Numbered from the stretch's first letter, positions 9,303-17,562 are shown. The stretch: 64,000 bases of DNA from an uncultured Lachnospiraceae bacterium (GCA_947367855.1 CANBFE010000014.1:28870-92869); one strand, 5' to 3'. A program made the numbers and translations. The notes: generated by a model from the letters alone, not told the origin.

Positions 9303-9498
9303 TTCCACTACTCCTTCGCGTTCGTTTTCGCTGATACTATAAATTTCGCGTCTCCTGACGGCCATGAGTCAGACTGCCATAAGAAGAATTTATCCTTTAA
9401 CTGCATAACTGCCCACTTCCGTATATGTATCGTCATTTTTCACAAATCTGTTTAGCTTTTTCCGGTTAATTCCATGTCTTTTCAGAAAAGCCTCATTC

Positions 9499-10707
9499 TC
9501 AGGATATCTTTTTCGCAACTACCACAAATCGCCCGTCTGTCTCCTGGTAATCACAGGTGGAAAGCGTCAGAAGCTGATCCCCAAATTCCGCTGTCACCCC
9601 TGTATCATACAGAGACATTTCCGCCATCTCCTGCATATGGGAAGCAAATTCCACCTCGCCATTTGCATCAATAAACTGATAATATTTAAAGGCAATTTCG
9701 TCCTCCTTATACACTTTCGAGCGGAATACATACATCACCTGATAGGTGCCCTTTTCATAAATCGTGTCAAAATTAATATAAGGATGTTCCTCATAAAAGG
9801 ATTTCTCCTTGTACAGATCCAGCTGCCCGAACATCTTGCCACTTTTCATGTGATGTCCATATAATATGTAGTTTGTGCTGGGTTTGAGCACGTCACAATC
9901 CTTATCCATGAAAATAGTACCGTTCTTGTCGTACTGCTGTTCCATATTATGGTCCAGATAATACTCATTATCCGTTGTCTGCATAACAGGATAATCAATT
10001 TTCGTACCGTCTATCTTCACCCATCCGATCAGCCTTTTATACCGAATCATTAAATTCCGGTATTCCTCCAGCACTTCCCTGGATTCCTCATCACCGTCCA
10101 ATGTATAAAGCGGCCCGTCTGCTGTATCCTGTCCCGCTGTGCCGGAAGACGATGTCCCAGCCGCGGTTTTATCCCTCAGCTGGCTCAACAGCTTATAAGT
10201 ATTCTGCGTCCTGTAATCATAATAAGAATAAATTGAAAAATACCCCAGGCAGCACACAGCCACTGCGCTGCATACCATGATGATAATCTTCCGCCGCTTC
10301 TCCCGCTTTCTGAGCTCCTCCTGCACAATGGCATCCACCACAGCATTTTCCAGTCTGTTTTTCCCGGCTTCCCTGCGCTTCCCGTTCCCCCGCGCCCCGG
10401 TTCCCGCCGCAGGCTCTCCCCCGGATTTAAGGGACCTGCCTTTTGTCTGCCGCTTCTTTTTGTCCTCCGGCGGCGGAGCCTTTTTTAACATTTCCTCCAC
10501 TTCGTCCAGAAAATCCCGTCCCAATAGAGTCAGAAATTTATATTTTCCGCCTTTTAGATCCCTGCGGAGCGCTTCCAGAGAAGCCCTGTCTCCAAAGTCG
10601 GTTTCCGTCCGGAGACGGTCTATGATTTCCTTGTCCCGTATGGCACAGGCATAATCACTCTCAGTCCTGAACTGCCTGCCCTCAAGAATCAATACTTTCT
10701 GTCCCAT
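9499..10707 (-). CDS. srtB: Class B sortase
   Basis: A 402-residue membrane transpeptidase. Unusually, about 135 cytosolic residues come first, including a structured N-terminal segment (1-75) and a Lys/Arg/Gly-rich stretch. The single membrane segment is at 140-160 and the sortase domain at about 205-402. Catalytic residues are visible: His285 or His286 in LYGHHM, Cys385 in LSTC and Arg393 in DGRFVVV. The YGHHM and TLSTC forms and the helical insertion before the Cys are typical of class B. The start used has GAAGGA at good spacing; an upstream ATG at 10737 is less likely. It lies 196 bp upstream of the LRR protein with the PTTGD tail, and no terminator was seen between them, so the two are probably an enzyme-substrate pair. 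Confidence 0.9.
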   Translation of the reverse strand: MGQKVLILEGRQFRTESDYACAIRDKEIIDRLRTETDFGDRASLEALRRDLKGGKYKFLTLLGRDFLDEVEEMLKKAPPPEDKKKRQTKGRSLKSGGEPAAGTGARGNGKRREAGKNRLENAVVDAIVQEELRKREKRRKIIIMVCSAVAVCCLGYFSIYSYYDYRTQNTYKLLSQLRDKTAAGTSSSGTAGQDTADGPLYTLDGDEESREVLEEYRNLMIRYKRLIGWVKIDGTKIDYPVMQTTDNEYYLDHNMEQQYDKNGTIFMDKDCDVLKPSTNYILYGHHMKSGKMFGQLDLYKEKSFYEEHPYINFDTIYEKGTYQVMYVFRSKVYKEDEIAFKYYQFIDANGEVEFASHMQEMAEMSLYDTGVTAEFGDQLLTLSTCDYQETDGRFVVVAKKIS

Positions 10708-10742
10708 AAATATTCCTTCAGATATCTTTTGCCTCATTTACT

Positions 10743-10770
10743 ATTTTACTCTATCTGAAAATTATTGCAA
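10743..10770 (-). promoter_or_regulatory. Sigma-A-type promoter for srtB
   Basis: TTGCAA, 16 bases, TAAAAT on the minus strand, about 35 bases before the sortase start codon. It probably drives srtB and the two LRR genes. Confidence 0.6.
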
Positions 10771-10991
10771 GTGTTTTCTACCAATTCTGCACTGACGGTG
10801 TTTCCACATATTATAATGAATGCCCATAAAATTGCTTTTCCGCGCCTTTCTGCGCTCTTCAGGTAATTTCTGGTCTGCGGCATGCATGCAGCATTTCCCG
10901 GAGCGTCCCCCAGGATTAATCCTGCAGCCCTGTTTCCATTATATACTATAGGAAGGGGAATGGCAATTTATAAATAAAACTTTTCCCTGGA
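10771..10991. other. Intergenic region, no gene seen
   Basis: About 220 bases between the divergent sortase and cysteine-rich genes. I see no reading frame with a ribosome binding site and no convincing hairpin here. Confidence 0.5.
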
Positions 10992-11020
10992 AACATTGAC
11001 ATGCCGCCCAGCATAGAATA
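10992..11020 (+). promoter_or_regulatory. Sporulation sigma-K-like promoter
   Basis: AACA, 16 bases, CATAGAATA. This matches the sigma-K pattern mACm-N16-CATAnnnTA known from Bacillus. It is 33 bases upstream of the start codon of the cysteine-rich protein. A weak sigma-A alternative (TTGACA, 17 bases, TAAAGC) overlaps it. Confidence 0.5.
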
Positions 11021-11052
11021 AAGCATAAATAAACCTATGGAGGCTTAAAAAC

Positions 11053-11415
11053 ATGAGTGATTTAACTGCTACAAACTGCGGATGCAACGATTCCTGCGGA
11101 TGTTCTACCAACAATGGATGTGGGTGCGGATGCGGCAACGGAAGCGGATTCGGAAGCTGGATCTGGATTCTCCTGCTGCTGTGCTGCTGCGGCGGAAATT
11201 CCGGCGGATGCGGCAGCAGCTGCGGCAATAACTGCGGATGCGGCGGATTCCTGGGCGGCGGCAACGGCGGCGGATGCGAATGGATCATCTGGATCCTGCT
11301 GCTCTCCTGCTTCTGCGGCAACGGCGGCGGATTCCTGGGCGGCGGCAGCTGCGGCAATAACTGCGGATGCGGATGCAGCAACAACTGCGGCAGCGGATGC
11401 GGGTGCGGATGCTGA
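11053..11415 (+). CDS. Glycine/cysteine-rich coat-like protein (chorion-class HCB type)
   Basis: A 120-residue protein with 25 cysteines (21 percent) and even more glycine. It has an internal duplication: two hydrophobic cores (WIWILLLL at about 36-43 and WIIWILLL at about 76-83), each followed by a GGFLGGG stretch and a CGNNCGCG block. It resembles proteins annotated in Lachnospiraceae as chorion-class high-cysteine HCB protein. A good GGAGG site precedes the ATG. The sigma-K-like promoter and Cys/Gly composition suggest a spore coat or crust component cross-linked by disulfides. This is inference; no enzyme motif is present. The plus-strand reading is preferred over the overlapping frames, which only reflect the repetitive codons. 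Confidence 0.8.
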   Translation: MSDLTATNCGCNDSCGCSTNNGCGCGCGNGSGFGSWIWILLLLCCCGGNSGGCGSSCGNNCGCGGFLGGGNGGGCEWIIWILLLSCFCGNGGGFLGGGSCGNNCGCGCSNNCGSGCGCGC

Positions 11416-11506
11416 TCCCGAAATTGACCAGATAAGTTAAGCAATCATCCACAGGCCCTCATGGGACTCCCCATCGGGGGCCTGTTCCAGTAACAGGTAA
11501 ATGCAC

Positions 11507-11534
11507 ATATCCCCTAACCTGTCTACATAGAATA
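11507..11534 (+). promoter_or_regulatory. Possible sporulation sigma-E/K-like promoter
   Basis: CATAGAATA (11526-11534) repeats exactly the -10 element found upstream of the cysteine-rich gene. An ATA lies 16 bases before it (11507-11509), as in sigma-E promoters, while the sigma-K -35 is only approximate. It lies 42 bases before the next start codon. Confidence 0.35.
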
Positions 11535-11576
11535 GAAAACAAGGAACTATTCTTGACCGGAAAGGAGTGTGCCGCC

Positions 11577-12101
11577 ATGGAGGAACAAACGACAAAAACC
11601 GTCACCGCATTTGATTCCCTCTTCACCAGCAATAAAATTCAAATGCTGAAAATACTGCTTCCCCGTCTGATCCCGGAACAACAGGGGGGTTTTGCCGTCT
11701 ACATAAAACTGTTGGAACTGCAATATACCCTTACCTTTCTGCGGCGTCATCCCGGCAGGTCACTCTTTGACGGGGCAAAAAAGCTGTCAGCCGGTTTTTT
11801 TCAGGAGGACAACACCGACACCCTGGAGCTGTTGGACGAACTGCTGCCGTTCAGCGGACCGGAGGAACGGGCCAAAATACAGAATATGAAAAATATGATG
11901 GAAACCTTCAAAAAAATGAAGGAAATGATGGACATGATACAGATGATGCAGGAACTTTTCCCGGAGGGAATGGGCGGAGACGGCAATCCCATGGACTTTT
12001 TCTCCAACATGCCGGGAATGGGCGACATGCCGGATCTGTCCGCAATGGCAGACATGGCTTCCTTTTTCCAGAATACCCAGGCGGGGACTGACAGCCAGTG
12101 A
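11577..12101 (+). CDS. Unknown Met-rich protein
   Basis: A 174-residue protein I do not recognise. The ATG is preceded by AAGGAG with 10 bases spacing, better than an upstream TTG at 11553. The N-terminal 100 residues are predicted helical and soluble (FDSLFTSNKIQMLKILLPRLIPE; a later leucine-rich segment LELLDELLPF). The C-terminal half is strikingly Met-rich (MKNMMETFKKMKEMMDMIQMMQELFP, then a Gly/Met/Asp tail with MPGMGDMPDLSAMADMASFF). No signal peptide or membrane segment. It is followed after 104 bases by another small unknown gene in the same direction. Together with the possible sporulation promoter, this suggests a developmental rather than metabolic role. Confidence 0.7.
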   Translation: MEEQTTKTVTAFDSLFTSNKIQMLKILLPRLIPEQQGGFAVYIKLLELQYTLTFLRRHPGRSLFDGAKKLSAGFFQEDNTDTLELLDELLPFSGPEERAKIQNMKNMMETFKKMKEMMDMIQMMQELFPEGMGGDGNPMDFFSNMPGMGDMPDLSAMADMASFFQNTQAGTDSQ

Positions 12102-12205
12102 TCTTTACTTCACAGGATCCGGGCATGATGCCGTTCCCTCCGTAAACAGACCCGCGCCTGCTATCACCCCAAAACCCAGATTGTAATCGGAAGGAGTCTT
12201 TATCT

Positions 12206-12559
12206 ATGGAAAACATCAGAAACAACCCGGGAAACGGCGGCAGCCCCGGTCACGACAGCCCAAATACGCCTGGCAGCGGCTCCGGGAAGCCGGCCTGGAT
12301 GTCGGATCCCCTGGTAAAGGAAATTCCGGCAAAAAAGCTGCAGTTTTTAGAAGAGCTTTTCGCCCAGGGACAGGGAAAAAGCCAGAAGGAAATGATGGCT
12401 TATCTCATGCCGGCCATGAAACGGGCCAAGAAGGAAAACCTGACCTTCACCCCTCAGGAGGTGAGCGCTGCCATTGCCGCCATCAAAAAATACAGCTCCG
12501 AAGAGGAACTGAAAAAAATCGACAAAATTCTGGAAAAAAGCCGCCAGAACGGAAAATGA
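12206..12559 (+). CDS. Unknown small acidic-basic protein
   Basis: A 117-residue protein of unknown function with a strong AAGGAG site. Residues 1-28 are a disordered Asn/Gly/Pro/Ser-rich leader. The rest is helical (KLQFLEELFAQGQGK, MMAYLMPAMKRAKKENLTF, then EVSAAIAAIKKYSSEEELKKID). Like its upstream neighbour it contains a predicted amphipathic core with several Met, and the two probably form one transcript ending at the terminator at 12571-12617. No known domain was recognised. Confidence 0.7.
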   Translation: MENIRNNPGNGGSPGHDSPNTPGSGSGKPAWMSDPLVKEIPAKKLQFLEELFAQGQGKSQKEMMAYLMPAMKRAKKENLTFTPQEVSAAIAAIKKYSSEEELKKIDKILEKSRQNGK

Positions 12560-12570
12560 TGATCACAGGA

Positions 12571-12617
12571 AATCCGGCAGCCGCAGCAAACTGCGCAACT
12601 GCCGGATTATTGCTTTT
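12571..12617 (+). terminator. Rho-independent terminator
   Basis: AATCCGGCAG pairs with CTGCCGGATT across an 18-base loop and is followed by TATTGCTTTTT. It ends the small plus-strand operon and abuts the stop of leuS, which converges from the other side. Confidence 0.8.
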
Positions 12618-12619
12618 TG

Positions 12620-15034
12620 TTACGGCTTAGCCACAATATTCACAAGCCTGCCCGGCACATAGATTTCCTTTACAATATTTCCGGTGAGTTTGTCGCCCAG
12701 GGCCTCCTTGGCTGCCGCAATCACCGCATCCTTCTCCATGTCCTTGGGTACGGAAATAGCAGCCCGTATCTTGCCGTTCACCTGTACGCCGATTTCCACC
12801 ATGCTCTCCACCGTCTTGGCCTCCTCGTACACAGGCCATGTTGTCTGGTAAATCCTGCCCTCATACCCGGCAATCTGCCACAGCTCCTCGGTAATATGGG
12901 GCGCCACAGGATTCAGCAGCGTCAGCAGCGTCCTGTATTCCCCTTTTGTCACCGCATTTTTCTTATAAAATTCATTGATCAGGGACATCATGGCGGCGAT
13001 GGCGGTATTGTATTTCAGGGTCTCGAAATCCCCCGACACCTTCTTGATGGTCTGGTGCATCTTTGTCTCCAGATCTGCGCTGTAGCCCTCTTCCGCCGTA
13101 AGCATATCCTGCAGCTTCCACACTCTCTCCAGAAATCTGCGACAGCCCTTTACACCGTCCTCGCTCCAGGAAGCACTTAATTCAAAGGCGCCGATAAACA
13201 TCTCATAGGTGCGCAGGGTGTCTGCGCCGTAATCCCGGATAATGTCGTCCGGATTCACCACATTGCCTCTGGATTTGGACATTTTCTCCCCGTTGGAGCC
13301 CAGAATCATGCCGTGGCTGGTCCGCTTCTGATAAGGCTCGGCGCAGGGCACCTGGTTCTGGTCATAGAGGAATCTGTGCCAGAACCGGGAATAAAGCAGG
13401 TGCAGGGTGGTATGCTCCATTCCGCCGTTATACCAGTCCACGGGCATCCAGTAGTCCAATGCCTCTTTGCCGGCCAGGGCTTCCTCATTCTTGGGATCCG
13501 TGTACCGGAGGAAATACCAGGAAGAGCCTGCCCACTGGGGCATGGTATCCGTCTCCCGCTTTGCAGGGCCTCCGCAGCAGGGACAGGTGGTGTTCACCCA
13601 CTCTGTCATGGCAGCCAGAGGAGATTCCCCGTTGTCCGTTGGCTCGTAGGATTCCACATCCGGGAGCATCAAAGGCAGCTGGCTCTCATCCAAAGGCACA
13701 AAACCGCATTTTTCACACTGCACAATGGGAATTGGCTCTCCCCAGTAACGCTGCCTGGAAAACACCCAGTCCCGGAGCTTGAAATTGGTCTTGCTCTGTC
13801 CCAGGCCCTTCTCCTCCAGCCAGGCCGTGATCTTCTTCTTGGCATCTGCCACGGAAAGGCCGTCCAGGAAATCGGAATTCACCAGGGTTCCGGACTCCAC
13901 ATCCGTGTACACTGCCTCCTGAACGCTCACCGGGCTTCCCGCCACCACTTCTATGATGGGAAGGCCGAATTTCGTGGCAAAGTCCCAGTCCCTCTCGTCG
14001 TGGGCGGGCACTGCCATGATGGCACCGGTTCCGTAGGTCATCAGCACATAATCGGAGATCCAGATGGGAATCTCTTTTCCGTTCACCGGATTGGTGGCGG
14101 TAAGCCCCTGAATCTGCACGCCTGTCTTCTCCTTCACAAGCTCTGTGCGCTCAAAGTCGGATTTCTTCGCGGCCTGCTCCCTGTAAGCCACCAAAGCATC
14201 ATAGTTCCCGATCTCCTCCTTATATTTCTCAATCAGGGGATGCTCCGGGGAGACCACCATATAGGTTGCCCCGAAAAGGGTGTCCGGCCTGGTGGTGTAG
14301 ATGCGGAGTTTCTCCCCTTTTCCGGTGATGGTGAAATCCACCTCCGCGCCCTGGGATTTGCCGATCCAGTTCTTCTGGGACACTTTGACTCTCTCAATGT
14401 AGTCTACCGTGTCCAGACCCTGGAGCAGCTTATCTGCATACTCTGTGATCTTCAGCATCCACTGACTCTTCACCTTGCGGACCACCTCTGCCCCGCAGCG
14501 CTCGCAAACGCCGTTCACCACTTCCTCATTGGCCAGGCCCACCTTACAGGAAGTACACCAGTTGATGGGCATCTCGCTCTTGTAGGCCAGACCTGCCTTG
14601 AAAAGCTTCAGGAAGATCCACTGGGTCCATTTGTAATAGCCGGGATCCGTGGTGTTCACCTCCCGCTCCCAGTCAAAGGAATAGCCCAGGGCGTGAAGCT
14701 GTCCCTTGAACCGCTCCACATTGTTTTTGGTCACGATTCTGGGATGGATATGGTTCTTGATAGCGTAGTTCTCCGTGGGCAGGCCGAAGGCGTCCCAGCC
14801 CATGGGATACAGTACGTTATAGCCCTGCATCCTGCGCTTTCTGGCCACAATGTCCAGTGCCGTGTAAGGTCTGGGGTGGCCTACATGGAGTCCCTGTCCA
14901 GAAGGATAGGGAAACTCTACAAGCGCATAGTATTTCGGTTTCGAATAATCGTCGGATGTCCGGAAGGCCTTTTCCCCGTCCCAGACAGCCTGCCATTTCT
15001 GTTCCACCTCATGGTGGTTGTAAGGTTGTGCCAT
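12620..15034 (-). CDS. leuS: Leucyl-tRNA synthetase
   Basis: An 804-residue class Ia synthetase that charges tRNA-Leu. The HIGH motif reads HVGH (50-53) in FPYPSGQGLHVGH, and KMSKS is at about 583-587 in GEKMSKSRGN. Between them are the editing (CP1) domain (TRPDTLFGATYMVVSPEH, YGTGAIMAVPAHDERD) and a zinc-type CxxC pair module (CTSCKVG...CERCGAE). The length is normal for bacteria. The start with AGGAGGAAAAAAC is used; an upstream ATG at 15115 would lie inside the T-box. Expression is controlled by the T-box leader just upstream. Confidence 0.97.
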   Translation of the reverse strand: MAQPYNHHEVEQKWQAVWDGEKAFRTSDDYSKPKYYALVEFPYPSGQGLHVGHPRPYTALDIVARKRRMQGYNVLYPMGWDAFGLPTENYAIKNHIHPRIVTKNNVERFKGQLHALGYSFDWEREVNTTDPGYYKWTQWIFLKLFKAGLAYKSEMPINWCTSCKVGLANEEVVNGVCERCGAEVVRKVKSQWMLKITEYADKLLQGLDTVDYIERVKVSQKNWIGKSQGAEVDFTITGKGEKLRIYTTRPDTLFGATYMVVSPEHPLIEKYKEEIGNYDALVAYREQAAKKSDFERTELVKEKTGVQIQGLTATNPVNGKEIPIWISDYVLMTYGTGAIMAVPAHDERDWDFATKFGLPIIEVVAGSPVSVQEAVYTDVESGTLVNSDFLDGLSVADAKKKITAWLEEKGLGQSKTNFKLRDWVFSRQRYWGEPIPIVQCEKCGFVPLDESQLPLMLPDVESYEPTDNGESPLAAMTEWVNTTCPCCGGPAKRETDTMPQWAGSSWYFLRYTDPKNEEALAGKEALDYWMPVDWYNGGMEHTTLHLLYSRFWHRFLYDQNQVPCAEPYQKRTSHGMILGSNGEKMSKSRGNVVNPDDIIRDYGADTLRTYEMFIGAFELSASWSEDGVKGCRRFLERVWKLQDMLTAEEGYSADLETKMHQTIKKVSGDFETLKYNTAIAAMMSLINEFYKKNAVTKGEYRTLLTLLNPVAPHITEELWQIAGYEGRIYQTTWPVYEEAKTVESMVEIGVQVNGKIRAAISVPKDMEKDAVIAAAKEALGDKLTGNIVKEIYVPGRLVNIVAKP

Positions 15035-15059
15035 GTTTTTTCCTCCTGTTTTGATAAGA

Positions 15060-15385
15060 CATAAAAAAGCCCTTTCGCTGTTTAGAGACGAAAGGGCTTC
15101 ATTCCGTGGTACCACTCTAATTCACAGTCCAGATAAAATGCAATCCGGTTTAAAACACCAATCCATAGACCGGCTGCCTGCCGCCGGGATCACTCCCCTC
15201 TGTTCTGTGCACTCAATAATCGATAACGGGATAAACCGCTCCACCCTACCCACGCTGCTGCGCTTCAGGCAAGAACTCCAAGGCCAGTTCGGAAAAATCT
15301 CGCTGCCGTCTCACACCTGCCGACGGCTCTCTGAAAGTCCAATCTCCCTACTATTCCTCTTCAAAGCCGGTAATCTATGAAACTG
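15060..15385 (-). ncRNA. T-box leader controlling leuS
   Basis: The leader carries the T-box antiterminator sequence AGAGTGGTACCACGG (15104-15118, minus strand) and a terminator formed by two AAGCCCTTTCG-type arms (15065-15099) ending in TTTTTT. Stem I shows an AGTAGGGAGA AG-box and the pattern GAA-CUG...GGAG, placing a CUG leucine specifier at 15285-15287. Uncharged tRNA-Leu would stabilise the antiterminator and allow leuS transcription. Confidence 0.92.
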
Positions 15386-15391
15386 ACCTTT

Positions 15392-15420
15392 ATTTTATCC
15401 TGTTTTCATCTGTCTGTCAA
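15392..15420 (-). promoter_or_regulatory. Promoter of the leuS T-box transcript
   Basis: TTGACA, 17 bases, TAAAAT on the minus strand. The expected start of transcription near 15385 is exactly where the T-box leader begins. Confidence 0.85.
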
Positions 15421-15468
15421 GTCAAAAAGTTAAAAATAATCAAGACGCAGCTTAAAATAGATCTGTTT

Positions 15469-17562
15469 TTAATCCTCTGAACCATTTTCTGCAACCTTGG
15501 CTGCCCTTGCGGCGATTTCCTTCTCCTGTACATCAGAGGGAGCCTGCTCATAGCGGACAAATTCATAGCTGTAGTCACCCCGGCCGCCGGTCATGGAACG
15601 GAGATCCGTACAGTAGCCATGCAGGGAGCTCTGGGGAATCTCTGCCTCAATCACTTGCTTGCCGCCTGCCATGGGATTCATGCCCAGCACACGGCCTCTC
15701 CTCTTGTTCAGGTCACCCATCACGTCTCCGGTATACGCGTCGGGAACCGTTACCTTGATTGCTGCAATGGGCTCCAGAAGTACCGGATGGGCCTCCATAA
15801 AGCCCTTCTTGAACGCCTGGATGGTAGCCATTTTAAATGCCTGCTCGGAAGAGTCCACCGGATGATAGGATCCGTCATACAGCACGGCCTTTACGCCCAC
15901 TACGGGATATGCGGCCATGGGTCCCTTGATCACGGATTCCTGGAGGCCCTTCTCCACTGCGGGGAAATAGTTCTTGGGCACGGTGCCGCCCACCACTTCC
16001 TGTGAGAACTCGAAAGCCTGGTCCAGATTCTCGGAAGGGCCGAAGCGCATTTTTACATGGCCGTACTGCCCGTGTCCGCCGGACTGCTTTTTATACTTGT
16101 ATTCCACATCCGACTGCTTCCGGATGGTCTCTTTGTAGGCAACCTTCGGGCGGTCCAGTTCCACATCCACTTTATATTCGTTCAAAAGACGGCTGACTAC
16201 AATATCCAGATGCTGGTCTCCCATGCCGTACAGCAGTGTCTGCCTGTTCTCCGCATCGTTCACCACCTTCAGCGTCAGATCTTCATTGGTCATCTTCTGC
16301 AGCGCCTGGGAGATCTTGTCTACGTCACCCTTGTTCTTGGGCTTATAGCGCATGCAGGTATAGGGGGTGGACACTTCGGCTCTGCCGAATTTAATCGGGG
16401 CAGCCTTGGTTGCCAGGCTGTTGCCGGTCTTCGCATCGCTGAGCTTAGCCAGAGCGCCCAGATCGCCCGCATGAAGCTCCGGAACTTCCATGGGCTTGTT
16501 CCCCTGAAGGACATACAGCTTACCCACCTTCTCCTCCACTTCCGTGTCCACATTATAAAGCAGATCATCTGTCTTCAGTACTCCGGAATTCACCTTTATC
16601 ATGGAATATTTGCCGATGAAGGGATCCACGATGGTCTTCCAGATATAAGCAGATTTCGCCTTGGAAAAGTCGTAATCCGCATTGTAAATATCATTTGTCT
16701 TCATGTTGATTCCGGCAATCTTGCGGTTTTCCGGACTGGGCATGTATTTCACGATATCATCCAGAAGGGTGTAAACGCCCTGACACAGCACATTGGAACC
16801 CATGGTCATGGGGACAATGGTACCGTCGCATACATTGGTGCGCAGCGCTGCCCTGATTTCCGCGTCTGAGAAGGTCTCCCCACCGAAATAGCGCTCCATC
16901 ATCTCCTCACTGGTCTCTGCAACAGCCTCCATGAGGGTATCCCGGCAAAGCTCCAGATTGCTCTTATTATATTCCGGAATCTCGCAGTCCACCACTTCCT
17001 TGCCCTGCCATCTGTGGCCGGTCTCCGAAACTACATTCACATAGCCCACGAACTTCTCGGACTCACGGATTGGCAGGTTAAAGGGCGCCATCTTCTTGCC
17101 GTAAAGCCCCGTCATATCCTCCACAACCTGACGGAAGGATGCATTGTCCACGTCCATATTGGAGACATAGATAAACCTGGGCAGCTTGTATTTTTCACAG
17201 AGCTCCCATGCCTTCTGGGTCCCCACTTCAATGCCGGACTTGCCGTTTACCACAATGATGGCCGCTCCTGCCGCGCTGACAGCCTCCTCCGCCTCGCCTA
17301 CAAAGTCAAAATAGCCGGGAGTATCGATTACATTGATCTTATATCCCTCCCATTCAATGGGAATAACGGATGCATTGATGGAAAACTTACGCTTCTGTTC
17401 CTCTTTGCCGTAATCGCTTACGGTATTGCCGTCGGGGACTTTGCCCATTCTGGATGTAATTCCGGACAGATACGCAAAAGCTTCCGCCAGGCTGGTTTTA
17501 CCGCTTCCGCCGTGCCCCAGCAGCACCACATTCCGAATCTTGTCAGTTGTGTAAACTTTCAT
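15469..17562 (-). CDS. EF-G-like translation factor GTPase (FusA paralogue)
   Basis: A 697-residue protein with full EF-G domain order: GTPase domain (1-about 275), domain II, domains III-IV (with the HGQYGHVKMRFGP region) and domain V. The P-loop is GHGGSGKT (16-23). Two canonical GTPase positions differ from true EF-G: G3 reads DTPGYFDF (80-87) with Tyr in place of the catalytic His, and G4 reads SNMD (134-137) in place of NKMD. This matches the FusA-like paralogue branch in Clostridia rather than the essential EF-G next to rpsG/tuf. Function is unsettled: ribosome rescue, stress or specialised translocation are options. The GGAGG site supports the ATG used. Confidence 0.88.
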   Translation of the reverse strand: MKVYTTDKIRNVVLLGHGGSGKTSLAEAFAYLSGITSRMGKVPDGNTVSDYGKEEQKRKFSINASVIPIEWEGYKINVIDTPGYFDFVGEAEEAVSAAGAAIIVVNGKSGIEVGTQKAWELCEKYKLPRFIYVSNMDVDNASFRQVVEDMTGLYGKKMAPFNLPIRESEKFVGYVNVVSETGHRWQGKEVVDCEIPEYNKSNLELCRDTLMEAVAETSEEMMERYFGGETFSDAEIRAALRTNVCDGTIVPMTMGSNVLCQGVYTLLDDIVKYMPSPENRKIAGINMKTNDIYNADYDFSKAKSAYIWKTIVDPFIGKYSMIKVNSGVLKTDDLLYNVDTEVEEKVGKLYVLQGNKPMEVPELHAGDLGALAKLSDAKTGNSLATKAAPIKFGRAEVSTPYTCMRYKPKNKGDVDKISQALQKMTNEDLTLKVVNDAENRQTLLYGMGDQHLDIVVSRLLNEYKVDVELDRPKVAYKETIRKQSDVEYKYKKQSGGHGQYGHVKMRFGPSENLDQAFEFSQEVVGGTVPKNYFPAVEKGLQESVIKGPMAAYPVVGVKAVLYDGSYHPVDSSEQAFKMATIQAFKKGFMEAHPVLLEPIAAIKVTVPDAYTGDVMGDLNKRRGRVLGMNPMAGGKQVIEAEIPQSSLHGYCTDLRSMTGGRGDYSYEFVRYEQAPSDVQEKEIAARAAKVAENGSED

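Noticed and set aside
10968..11444. 158-codon Pro/His/Leu-rich minus-strand frame
   Set aside because: Arises from the reverse reading of TGCGGA-type Gly/Cys codons in the cysteine-rich gene, which has a good ribosome site on the plus strand.
13313..15064. 583-codon plus-strand frame across leuS
   Set aside because: Antisense shadow of leucyl-tRNA synthetase, whose motifs are complete on the minus strand.
15469..17562. Tetracycline ribosomal protection protein (TetM type)
   Set aside because: Domain layout is shared, but the N-terminal KVYTTDKIRNVVLLGHGGSGKT and the altered G motifs fit the FusA-like paralogue group rather than Tet proteins, and no resistance context is present.
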